From contig JAQFVV010006199.1 in the NCBI GenBank assembly GCA_028023455.1, positions 2,358,001 to 2,422,000 of the forward strand: 64,000 bases of DNA. Direction: 5' to 3'. Every line of letters starts with the position of its first letter. Position 1 is the stretch's first letter. The DNA comes from Epiperipatus broadwayi (Eukaryota > Onychophora > Udeonychophora > Euonychophora > Peripatidae). Under the pieces are notes generated by a model. That model was given only the letters and a program-made list of their open reading frames with translations. It was not told the origin of the DNA and ran no database searches. Both the position numbers and the translations under genes were made by a program. Positions 1 to 10,890 of the stretch are shown here, piece by piece.

Positions 1-441
1 AGAGATTGGCGAAGGGCCGCACTGAGGGCCACTTAGTGGAAGCGAAGGGCCGCACCTTTTTTTGTGACACAATAAACACTATTCCATGTATTACCAAAGA
101 AATGTTTGTCCATTCTTCATTAATCACACAACATTCATCACCGATTTCACATTTTTTTCGATAGGTTCATGGTTTCTCTAAAGTTGGAAATGTATATATT
201 TGCTAATGCAAAGACAAAATTGAAATTAACCTGATCAACTGGAAAAGCACTGCATATCATATCTACACTGGACATGTGTATTGATGTGACCATCCTAGTG
301 GAAAATACGAGACAAATCTTTAGTCGCACACAGGAAGGAAATCTCAGTTCAAGGCGGATTTTTCTGATTGTTTTGGCGGGCCACATAAAAACTCTTAACA
401 GGCTGCATGTGGCCCTTGGGCCGCTATTTGCCCACCCCTAG
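1..441. mobile_element. hAT-like DNA transposon, terminal fragment (cut by window start)
   Basis: The right end (about 410-441) reads, on the minus strand, as a GGGGTGGGCAAAT start followed by paired GGCC blocks (GCGGCCC, GGGCCACATG). This is the usual look of Charlie-type hAT termini (known family style). More GGGCC blocks occur at 14-53, and the left end lies outside the window. A 79-codon minus-strand frame (147-386) lies inside, but I cannot match it to a transposase, so no protein is claimed. The GC-rich GGCC blocks stand out from the AT-rich surroundings. The 8 bp target duplication cannot be tested because the left end is missing. Confidence 0.6.
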
Positions 442-576
442 TATATAAAAAAAATGTTCTGTGATATGTTCATAATTCTAAACATTACATACTCAAGCAG
501 TAGTAAAAGTTATTTGTATGCTGTTGAAATTATGGTAGTATTAAATATAGATTTTGGTATGTGGAAAAAAAAAAAA

Positions 577-662
577 CAATCCCCTGAAAATAAGCCCTAA
601 GCCGATGTTTGGAGCAAAAAAAAATTAATATAAGACAGTCTTATTTTCAGGAAAACACGGTA
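577..662. mobile_element. Short MITE with CCTGAAAATAAG inverted ends
   Basis: CCCCTGAAAATAAG at 581-594 is mirrored by CTTATTTTCAGG at 640-651, followed by AAAACACGGTA. I remember this kind of unit (GAAAATAAG ends, an AATTTTTGCTCC-like centre, ACACGGTAT flank) as a repeat found in several distant animal genomes, but I cannot name the family. It is non-coding and about 85 bp, with a poly(A) run at its left edge. Confidence 0.5.
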
Positions 663-3005
663 TATTTACTATCATTTAAGATACCTAATTATTAATACAC
701 AACAATTTTGTTCAAGTGTAAGGGGAAAAAACTGTCTACTGGATTTAATCAAGATTTTTTTATGTATCATTCAGTAACTGAAAATAAATTAACCTAAATA
801 ATATATATATTAGTCATGTTTTATGGTATATTAATTTTAATATCATTTTTTAAAAAAAAAAGATCAGAATTTACTATATTTTGCAATTATTTATCCTAAT
901 ACAAAATTATAGTACTTATAATTTACTGTTTTCAAAAAATATATTTAATAGACAGGGTATGAGCAGACTTTCACACGACCCACCACCCTCCACACTATCT
1001 CACAACACTGATACACCTGAACATATATAGACACAGGTATATATAAGCCTGTGTATTTCATCTAAAAAATATATTTTTATTGCAATTTTATAAAAATTGT
1101 CAAGTAGTAACTCTGCACATTAAAAAAGTTAATTGAAAAGAAAAATCTCTGGTAATTTTTTTTTAATGTAATATAAAAATAAAAATTTTTTTTCTTCTCT
1201 TAAATTATTAGGCTTGATAAAGTTGACAAAAGCAGTTTAATGCAAATAATTATCTAATTCTTTTTTATTGCACATGAATTGTTTAGACTATTCTTCATAT
1301 TTTACTTTTCATGTTCTTTTAGGTGAAATCAACTACAAGTTAAAATATCATTTCAAGGCTACTTGCCTGGATGAATTGTTTAGATCATTATTAAATTTTA
1401 TTTTTCATATCACAATTTTTATAAGTTAAAACACTATTTGAAAGTAACTTATTTAGTCTATTTTGGATGGCCTATTAAAGACTCTTAGATCAAATTGTAA
1501 ATTTGGTTTATGATTCAGATGAACATTAATCTGGTTCACTATAATTCAGCAACTTCTATCATCTAAATAAAATTGATGACATTTAACAACTTGAGATTGT
1601 CATTTTATTATCTTAGCATGAGCAATTTACTTAAATAATATTTAATTTTGAATAAACACACTTTTGAAAATAAATTTAAAGAAAAAATGTATATCAGTAA
1701 ATAACTATAAATAACCAAATGCCATAGGAGCTAGTTTTTTTCTAAATTGATTTTTAAAACATATTAAATCTAAATAGTACTTGGATAAAAAATACTGTAA
1801 AAATTGACTTGCATTATTATTTTTTTAAAATTTACTATTATATGATTAAATCTAACTACTAAATGGGGGAGGGTTGTCATTGAATAAGCTGATCTAATTA
1901 AACTGGTAAATGTTTTCATTATTTACAAAAATTCTATATCAATTTAATATAAAGAATGTGTTAATACAAAACTGTACACATTAAAATATTTAAATTATCA
2001 ATTGCATATAAACACATAAACTGTTTATGTTGAAGTAGGATATCAAATTAATATAATGAAATAATAAAACTAGAAATTATATTATTATTTAAATTGGCAG
2101 GTGACTACAGATGTTTTAAAGAGAGAAATTCTATGTGGAAGTAAGATATTTTATTGAATTATTCCCTTAACTCAAAAAAATTGCTTATCAAAAAAAGCTT
2201 AGAAAATGAGGGTATTAGAATAACAATATTCTTATTTGTACAAGAAAATCACTAATATTTGATATTTTACAACAGTAGACAAAAAATAAATAATCACTTT
2301 CCCATTTAGAAAATGAAAATATATCCTGTTCAAATTTCACATGCAAAATACATATGATGACTAATTCAATCTAATATAGATATATGTCATAATGTTTATA
2401 TCATATTTTACTTGATTATGGAAAAGGTGATTACATATTATGGAAGATTGATCAGCCAAAGTATCATATACAAAATCTGAAAAATATTACTTTTATTCAA
2501 ATACGAGAAAATCTTGTTATCCCTGAAGCTATTAATTTATAAGATTTAGATTTAACAGTTAAGTATTAATTGTACTATTTAAATCTGTTGCATGCAGAAA
2601 TAATTCATTTTTATATGTTTATATAGCAAATCTTAAAAGTGCTTCATTGTATGGCACATGAATTTACTGGAAATACAGTTAGTGATAATCATAAAAAAAA
2701 ATTTTAAAACTTGGTTTGAATATTTTGAATAAAATGATGTCACAGAATTTACACTATTTGCAATGATATTTTTTTCAAGGTCAATTTAAGCATTATTAGT
2801 GAAGAAAATAAAAACAATTTCAAGATATTTAAGTTGTTAAAAAAAAATCAAAAACAAAAAGATGTATTAATGATAAATCATATCAACAATTTAATAGACA
2901 GCAAGTCTAAAATTTTTAGATCACCTGTTCTCTATAAATCATTTATCTCAAAATATATATATATGGATAATTCTTAATTAACACTATTCTGTTAGGCATT
3001 GTATA
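663..3005. other. AT-rich stretch without recognisable gene
   Basis: Homopolymer-rich intergenic DNA. A small hairpin (ACACAGG/CCTGTGT with a TATATA loop) lies at about 1031-1054. Two loosely similar blocks at about 1270-1360 and 1370-1450 share ATGAATTGTTTAGA and may be an old tandem duplication. No coding region, RNA gene or transposon end is supported. Confidence 0.6.
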
Positions 3006-4334
3006 CACCTGGGTCTCGTTTTACGCGATAGATAGGTTCCTCAGAAAACGCGCAAAAGAAATCGCACAAAAATAGACGTAACTTACCTTGAAAAGGGGGA
3101 GATACGGACTGTGATTTTTCAAAAATCACATAAAAGCAAAGCACCAACGTAAAATTACTTTAAAATTCGCGCAAAAAAATATTAGGAAATAAAATATGAC
3201 TAATAAAAAATTTCAAATTTGAAAAAAATTGGTACAAGACAAACTTTTTTTAACTATAATATTTAATTTTATTCAAAACAATATATTTTTATGCATAATT
3301 TACAGTACAGTAATTTACATTTTTTTTATACACGTTTTAATTATTATCGCTATTTGCCAATAAACAGGTTCGTTTGCAAACTGGTAAAAAATCAGATTTT
3401 TCACAAGAGGAAATACAACTAGCGCCAACTTCACTCTCATGTCGTGTTAATGGTTTTCTGGTGACAACGTAATTAATCTTTGAGACGATTTTATTAATTA
3501 TTTATGAAGCTCACGATATCCAGACATACAACCATTTAGCTCTCGGAATTTAAGAGCACGTTCATACTTAGTATCATTAGTAAGAAAATAATTTGCCAAC
3601 TGATTAGAAAGTTGAAGACCTTCTCGAATCATTTTTGCAGTGAAAGGAACAGGTTCCACTTCTGTTTCATTATCTGTTTCTACACTGCTGGGAAAAATTT
3701 AATTAAAACTAAAAATTAAATTCCTATTTTTGTCTTTAATTTTCAATTCCATTTAAAAATCAAATTTCATTTCACATCACATTAATTTCAGGTCGCCTTA
3801 AGTAATTTTTAAATTGTTAATTACAATTAAAAATCGGATTTTAATTTTTAATTGTCAAATTTAATTGTGCCCACTGCTATTACTCATCTTTTAAAAATAA
3901 ACTTGCGGACACTAAATGATTAATTACATTCTTTTTAAAAAGCAAAAACAATGTGATTTAAAATGCAAAATTAACACGCACAATGTTTGAACAAATTTAC
4001 ATTATAATCTTGTAAAATTTAATGTGTGTACATAAAATGTGGAAATCATGACTTTAATTTCATTATTGCATAAAATCTTACTATTATAAAGCACTGAAAA
4101 TATTGAAATTATTAAGATGAAAGTTGAATTCCAATAATGTGCTATTACTTTAAATATGACGTAAGTGCGCGAAATTTATTATTTAAAGTAATAGCGCATT
4201 ATCGGAGTTCGACTTCCAATCTAATACAGTGTTAACACATAAAAGAAAACCGCATACAAAAATATTAAGAAGAAACATGAATCGCGTAACTTCAAAATCA
4301 TGTTAAATAAATCGTGTAAAACGAGACCCAGGTG
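3006..4334 (-). mobile_element. pogo/Tigger-like DNA transposon, copy 1 (1329 bp, TA duplication)
   Basis: The ends are inverted: CACCTGGGTCTCGTTTTACG at 3006 and its reverse complement ending at 4334, with TA directly outside both ends (3004-3005 and 4335-4336). The TA target and a CTCGTTTTA-containing terminus followed by GGTTCC resemble Tigger-type members of the Tc1/mariner superfamily (family knowledge). The interior is decayed except for a short open stretch on the minus strand at 3498-3695, which sets the strand given here. A second copy lies in opposite orientation at 7755-9033. Confidence 0.8.
3498..3695 (-). pseudogene. Transposase C-terminal remnant (Tigger-like), about 65 codons
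   Basis: Reading the minus strand from 3695, a stop-free frame of about 65 codons ends in TAA at 3498-3500. It contains an acidic stretch (VETDNETEVEPVPF), then an amphipathic segment ending in KFRELNGCMSGYRE. Acidic linkers followed by a helical tail of this type are seen at the C-terminus of pogo/Tigger transposases (family knowledge, a weak match by eye). No DDE catalytic region is readable upstream, so this is a dead remnant. The alternative is a chance open frame, but its non-AT-rich composition argues for former coding. Confidence 0.45.
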
Positions 4335-4824
4335 TAGTGTAAAGTGGATTAATAAAATCTGTAAGCTATTTTTAATCTATCAAAATGTATAAAGATATTC
4401 ACATAAACAATTGCTAAAATTTAATCTGCTTTAAATTATTCATTCAAATAAACAATTTGTAAATATATATTCAGAGAAAAAATCTCCAAAGTCATCATGT
4501 TACTTAGGAAATTTGTAAAACTTTTCTAAAATAATCTCAACAGTAAAAAAAAATAAATCACAAATTATAAAATTGCTAACTACTGGAACATTTATTGTTT
4601 TAAATAATACACTTTTACAGGTTATATAAATAAATAAAAAATCTTCATTAGCATGTTTTCAAAGACACACTTTCCTATACAGTTGCTAGTGTAAGACTTT
4701 GTAAGATAAGATCCTTGGATTGAGTCGTTCTGGTATTTCGGGAACTCTAATTTTTTATATACTCACGATCAATAAACCCATTCAATTTTTTTTTTATTAA
4801 AAACACACTTTAATACATAAAAGC
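4335..4824. other. AT-rich spacer
   Basis: Lies between the Tigger-like copy and the foldback element. I see no gene, RNA or repeat end in it. Confidence 0.6.
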
Positions 4825-5614
4825 AATAATAGTTTATAAATCAGCATTTATTTTTTATAGCGTCTGTATACAATTGTAATCACATTCATATCGGCTTTTT
4901 CAAACTAAATTGTGCAAACGCTTTTTGCGAGTGTTAAATAATAAATGAATACCCTCTGACCCATACAAGATATAGAATTTATGCAGCAATAAAAGGAATC
5001 TCTTATTACTACGACTCAAATATTTATATATGAGCAAATCTGAAGTACTGGCACAGAAGGTGTGACTATAGAACAGTCACTTTGAATTACTATATATAAC
5101 TTATGAATGAATGACGCCGATGAAATTTACTAGAATTTACTGAACGTCATTCCAACTGAAATTAATCATATATATAAATCAGCATTTATTTTTTATAGCG
5201 TCTGTATACAATTGTAATCACATTCATATCGGCTTTTTCAAACCAAAGCCGATATGAATGTGATTACAATTGTATACAGACGCTATAAAAAATAAATGCT
5301 GATTTATATATATGATTAATTTCAGTTGGAATAACGTTCAGTAAATTCTAGTAAATTTCATCGGCGTCATTCATTCATAAGTTATATATAGTAATTCAAA
5401 GAGACTGTTCTATAGTCACACTTTCTGTGCCAGTACTTCAGATTTGCTCATATATAAATATTTGAGTCGTAGTAATAAGAGATTCCTTTTATTGCTGCAT
5501 AAATCCTATATCTTGTATGGGTCAGAGGGTATTCATTTATTATTTAACACTCGCAAAAAGCGTTTGCACAATTTGGTTTGAAAAAGCCGATATGAATGTG
5601 AATAATAGTTTATA
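4825..5614. mobile_element. Foldback element: near-perfect 2 x 360 bp palindrome with flanking 14 bp repeat
   Basis: AATAATAGTTTATA occurs at 4825-4838 and again at 5601-5614, like a target duplication. The insert (4839-5600, 762 bp) contains a palindrome with arms 4881-5236 and 5245-5600, an 8 nt loop at 5237-5244 and only a few mismatches (for example near 4905, 4977, 5059 and 5332). The first 67 bases (4839-4905, AATCAGCATTTATT...) recur directly at 5177-5243 next to the loop, so the order is S-X-S then inverted S-X-partial S. It is non-coding. Classical MITEs have shorter arms; this is closer to a foldback element or an inverted duplication made during insertion. Confidence 0.85.
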
Positions 5615-5749
5615 TGTTTTAGGATTAAAATTAACATGGGGTTGTTTTATGCATTAGAAAAAGAGGAGGAAAAAAGACAACTTACTTTGATGGAAAATTC
5701 AATTAACAGTTGGAGTCAAGTTCCTGTACTATCATAATAAGGAGTTATT

Positions 5750-6290
5750 ATATAATATCAGAAATGCATTATTAATACAGATGGAAACATAATATAAGAA
5801 ATTAATCATAGAATTAAACTTGGTTGGAGTGCTTTTGGTAGAAATAACTTGATACTAAAAGAAAATATGCCTATGTGTTTGAAAAGGAAGGCTTTTAATA
5901 AATATGATTTACCAGTTCTTACTTATGGCTCTGAGACTTGGGCACTTAATAGAAGAGCAATACAGAGACTTCATATCACTCAAACTATGGAGAGACGCAT
6001 GTTGGGAGTAACAAGAAGAGATCGAAAACGCAATATATGGGTAAGAGAACAAACAGATGTTACTGACCTCATTGAAAAAATTAACAGACTGAAGTGGAGT
6101 TGGGCTGGACATATTGCTAAAAGAAATGATAATAGATGGACAATTGAAATCTTAAACGGGATTCCAAAAGATTGTATAAGACCCAGAAAGAAACCACGTG
6201 AGATGGATGGATGAAATAAATGGACTGAACTTGAGACTTTCATCCTGCAGTGGATTGATAATGGTTGATGATAATGATTCACTAATGTCA
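5750..6290 (+). pseudogene. RTE-like LINE 3' tail, copy A (RT C-terminal region)
   Basis: A 121-codon open frame (5849-6214) carries LPVLTYGSETWALNRR, then RRMLGVTRRDRKRN, then LKWSWAGHIAKR. This is the conserved region downstream of the RT domain in RTE-like endonuclease/reverse transcriptases (family knowledge). Upstream, NTDG and EINHRIKLGWSAFG can be read with frame breaks from about 5767. The tail after the stop ends in a degenerate TGATGATAATGA tract, typical of RTE 3' ends. It is 5'-truncated: no RT catalytic box is present. The same tail occurs at 31893, 13059, 25086 and 38795. Confidence 0.85.
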
Positions 6291-6296
6291 GGATAA

Positions 6297-7754
6297 TTTT
6301 TAGCTTGAATAAAATGCAGCTGTTAACAAAAATAAATTTAGTTACTAAAACTGAAGTCCTTCATTTCATCAATTCTTACTATAAAAATGCACAAATATTA
6401 AAATATTAGATATCTCTATAGTCAATAAAAAGGTTCATCATAATCTGTTGACATTTACCCTAAACATGGTATCTATATACTGTACATAAAACAAAAAACA
6501 AAATTTTGCAGAAAAGTATTGTATGCCATACAAGTATTAATTAGCTTAAATTCACTTGGATATCTTTAAATGATTTAATAAATATCTAATATGGCATCAA
6601 CAGAACAAAAGTAGATATTGTGCAATATAGTAAAATATTTTTACATTGAATAATAACATTTCTATTTTTCTGAAAGAATATGAAGTAATTTTTCTTAATA
6701 AGAACTGTTTAAATAAAATTGATCCAATGCGAATGTAATAAATATATGCATATGAATTACTTCATTTTTCTGTAGCTGTCATCTTTAGATATTGCACATT
6801 ATTTATTTCCAGGTATATCTAATATCTAACTGAAATATGATTTTTTTTCAGCTCAAAATTTCTCACCGTTTATTACAAATTTTTAGATGAAATCCTTTCT
6901 TCAGTTGGAGGATATCAGATCAAACTCTATGGGGGGAAAAAAAAATACAACTCCAAATAAATTATTTATTTTTAATATTTAACTATCAATAAGGAGAATC
7001 AATGTAAAAAATCTAAAATGAAAGCAGATTGTAGCTACTTTCCATTAATGTTCAGTTCAAAACTACATATATCTTAGCATCTCAGTATATAAAAAAAAAC
7101 CAATATATTATTCATCTCAGTGTCAGCCATGTAGTTTCCCATATAGGTGAGAAATTTAAAAAAAAAAAAAAAATTTTTTTTAAATTCAGCCAAAGTGTTA
7201 TGCAGATTAAAAATTTAAATCCCCCCAAAAATTGAAATGAGCTATTCAAAATAGAAGGAAATAAAACTTATACAAAATCAATTTTTCTTATGCATTCACT
7301 GTGGATTCCCGCTTATGTTTATTGAGTAATGGAAAAAAAATTGTTAATCTAACTTGGACATTAAAGATTTGACAAATTATTTTTGAGTAAATCTGATTAA
7401 AATTCGGAAAGAACACATTTCAAATTTGCCAAGCTGAGATTGCTAAAGTATATTATGGCCACATACAAACTGTTTAATACTTTCCATCAAAAAAAAAAAC
7501 AAACAAACCACGGTTATCTTGCTTTGTAAGTTCTATGTTTAAAAAGAACTATTTAGACTTTAGCAACTATTTTAAATTTATATTTAATACCAATACACTA
7601 TATTTTATCTTATGAATTATTTAAAATAGAAAGCAAAAGTTTGAAAAAAAAAATTTAATGAAAGTTAGTTGCACTTTAATGTAGTTAAAGTAAAAAAAAT
7701 AACAATAGATTTGCTCTATAATATATGTTAACATTTTGTAAAAAACTTTTAATA
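6297..7754. other. AT-rich stretch without recognisable gene
   Basis: Many A and T homopolymers (for example near 7155-7185). No coding frame, RNA gene or element end is supported. Confidence 0.6.
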
Positions 7755-9033
7755 CACCCGGGTCTCGTTTTATGTGGATTTATTTAATGCGATTCATGTT
7801 TCTTCTTAATATCTTTGTATGCAGTTTTCTTTTATGCGATAAAAATTATTAGATCAGAAGTTGAGCTCAGATAATGCACTATTACTTTAAATATTATAAA
7901 TTCCGCACACTCACATCATATTTAAAGTAATAGCGCATTATCGGAGTTCAACCTCCATCTAATAATTTCAATATTTTCAGCACTTTACAATAGTACTGTA
8001 ATAGATTTTATGCAATAAAGAAGTTCATAATTCACTTAAAATCAGAATTTCCCCATTTTATATACACACATTAAATTTTTCAAGACTATAATGTAAATCT
8101 GTTCAAACGTTATAGATGAAAAATACTACCTATGTTGTTTTTGCATTTTAAATCACGTTCTATTTTTGCTTTTTATAAAAAGAGTATGTAATCAATTAAT
8201 CATTTAGTGTCCGCAAGTTTATTTTTAAAAGGTGAGTAATAGCGGTGGGCATTAAATTTGACAATTAAAATCTGATTTTTAATTGTAATTAACAATTTAA
8301 AAATTACATAATGTGATCTGAAATTAAGGTGATGTGAAACGATGAAATTTGATTTTTAAACGGAATTGAAAATTAAAAAATTAAAGACAAAAATAAGAAT
8401 TTTTAATTGCTAGTTTTAATTAAATTTTGCCCAACAGTGATGAGTCGGTGTCTTTTTATTATTGTAAGTCTTAAGTTCTTATTTTAATTTTAAACTTTTA
8501 GTTTACTCTAACGGAGAGAAAAAAACACTTAAGAAAATGAATTTTTTTGTAACCAAAAATTTCAATTTTAGATCGCTTACAGAAATGGGAAGGATCAACA
8601 GCGATTGGAAAATGTTTTAGTTGTATTTCCTCTTGACTTCATTTAAGAAGCTACAGTATCTCACATCACATCACGACGAATCTGATATCTCAAATAGCGA
8701 TAATGATAAAATACCGTACATGTATGAAAAAAATGTAAATCACGCATAAAAATATATTGTTTTGAATAAAATTAAATACTGTAGTTAATAAAAAAAGTTT
8801 GTCTTGTACAATTTTTTTCAAATTTGAAATTTTTTATTAGTCATATTTTTATTTTATTTTTTTTAATGCGAATTTTAAAGTAATTTTACGTTGTTGCTTT
8901 GCTTTTATGCGATTTTTGGAAAATTACAGTACGTATCCCCCATTTTTAGAGGTAAGTTGTCTATTTTTGAGCGATTTCATTTGTGTGTGTTTTCTGAGGA
9001 ATCTATCTACCGCATAAAACGATACCCAGTCCA
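7755..9033 (+). mobile_element. pogo/Tigger-like DNA transposon, copy 2 (inverted relative to copy 1)
   Basis: Starts CACCCGGGTCTCGTTTTA at 7755 after TA (7753-7754). It ends near CGCATAAAACGATACCCAG at 9030, followed closely by TA (9034-9035). The internal order is the reverse complement of copy 1: TTCATGTTTCTTCTTAATAT lies near the left end here and near the right end of copy 1, and TTTCAAATTTGAAATTTTTTATTAGTCAT at 8817-8845 is the reverse of copy 1 at about 3195-3230. The coding remnant of copy 1 is more eroded here. Divergence between the copies indicates an old family. Confidence 0.75.
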
Positions 9034-9035
9034 TA

Positions 9036-10648
9036 TGTTGAGCAAATGTTAATTTGGAGAAATTGTCAGTCAAAAAATAAAAAAATTATAAATATTTGTT
9101 TTAAAAGTAATGTATCACGCATAAGTCATCCAAGTGTTAAATAATTAGAGTAAACAATTACTAATAGCTTTAGATTAATGATTTAATTGTACGCATCAGG
9201 TTCATTTGTCTGTAGTCAACGTTGCCTTTGATTGCTAAGAATTAGATTGTGTAGGTGAACTTAAAGTATATATATATATGCAGTTTTTTGTTCACTATCG
9301 AATAGTTTAAATATAAATGTATCTGTATGGGAGGATTCATTTCTATTTTGTTTTGAATAAATTAGATAAAACTCAAAATGAGCCATCCCTGTAGAAGTCA
9401 TAGTTTTATTAAACCAGGATTTGGATCTAAAAGTGCCTGTTCCTTATAGTTACTGTTGTAGAAAGGTGTAGCAGTTACATTTATCCAATATTAAGTATAT
9501 GAAAGTGTCTATACTAGGAAAATTATGAGTCAAATGTTATATTTAGAAGTTTATGCATATAGTTATATTTTAAATTTATTAAAGCCCAGGGTTCACTATA
9601 CGGCATATACACTCAATTAGATTTAATATTATAGAATAATTAAAGATTAAGATTAAATTTAGCAAAGAAACTTTGGACATTTTATAAGTAATTATTATTG
9701 AAGAAAAGACTTTGGCAAAAGAAAAGTATGTCAACTGACAATTATATTTTGTAATCAAACAATTATTATGTGTTAGTCTCTTTAAATGTACAATTGTATG
9801 GACTACATTCATTCATTGGGAGTAACATTCTTCGTGAACAAGTCAGATATTGCAAATGGGGTTGTGTAGTGACCATCATCCTATAAATAAAAGATTGTTA
9901 AAAATATGTGCCGATCTATTTCCTGATGCCTAAAGTCAGATGGCTCCCATATAAATTATATAAATGAATAAAAAAAAAGTAAAATCATTAAAACATGCTC
10001 AATTTGCAAGTAAAGTGCTTAGTCTGACCATTATAATATATTAAAAACAAATAACTGCTCGATTATATCCATTTCATAAATAAATTCTTTAAAATATTTT
10101 CAATCTGATATCAATTTCCTAATATTTATATTATTTCTCTTTAGAATGAGTTCATATTTTGTATGCTTATTAAAAAATATTAAAACAGCTTGTCAAATCA
10201 ATAGCTGAAATATTTTACAATCCTATTATACTCTCATTTACTCTTGTTAGACTCAAATGCTCTTCAGACAAACAATATAATTGAGGCCTTTCAACATCAC
10301 ATTTGCATAAAAAATTAATTTTTCTAAAACCTTATAAAAGCAAAATAAGCTTTTTTTTACAAGATTCATATCTGAGAAAAATGTTGCTTATTTTTTTAAT
10401 TATAAATTGCACAGATGTAACACTATTTAGCAATCAACTGAAAGTCAGATAACTTTTAAAATGGGGACAAAATTATGAAGGGAAGAAAAACATCAAATTA
10501 TCACATTCTGATTTAGTAAGATTAGCTATATTTTTTTTAACTTTTGAATACTTAAAATATATATACAGATATACACAAATCTTAAAATACAATTAAAAAA
10601 CAAAAATATTGTAAACATCCATTAATTAATAAAGCTAATTAACATAAA
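9036..10648. other. AT-rich stretch without recognisable gene
   Basis: No open frame of convincing composition, no repeat termini and no RNA gene seen. Confidence 0.6.
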
Positions 10649-10890
10649 TTCCATGTTTTCTGAAGTTGTGTTTATATATTGGATTATTTCCATCATCTAA
10701 TATTATGTATTGAATGTTTATAGAAAAATTTAACTATTTAAATATTCCAATAACATTCAACTGTGTGCTATTACTAACAATTGAATGTAATTGGAATATT
10801 TAAATAAAGTTAAATCTTTCTAAAGACATTCAATACATATTACAAGATGGAAATAAGCCAATATATAAATATATTAGTTCCATGTTTCTA
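10649..10890. mobile_element. Palindromic MITE with about 95-110 bp arms
   Basis: The left arm (about 10671-10763) has TATATATTGGATTATTTCCAT, then GTATTGAATGT, then TATTTAAATATTCCAAT. The right arm (about 10780-10876) reads these blocks in reverse complement and order, ending ATGGAAATAAGCCAATATATA. The spacer between the arms is about 17-20 bp. A weaker TTCCATG match continues on both sides. It is non-coding; the family is unknown and no target duplication was identified. Confidence 0.75.

Noticed and set aside
147-386. 79-codon minus-strand frame at the window start
   Set aside because: Inside the hAT-like terminus, with no similarity to a transposase that I can see; probably a chance frame.
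5909-6282. Minus-strand frames of 67 and 100 codons
   Set aside because: Antisense shadows of the RTE tail coded on the plus strand.
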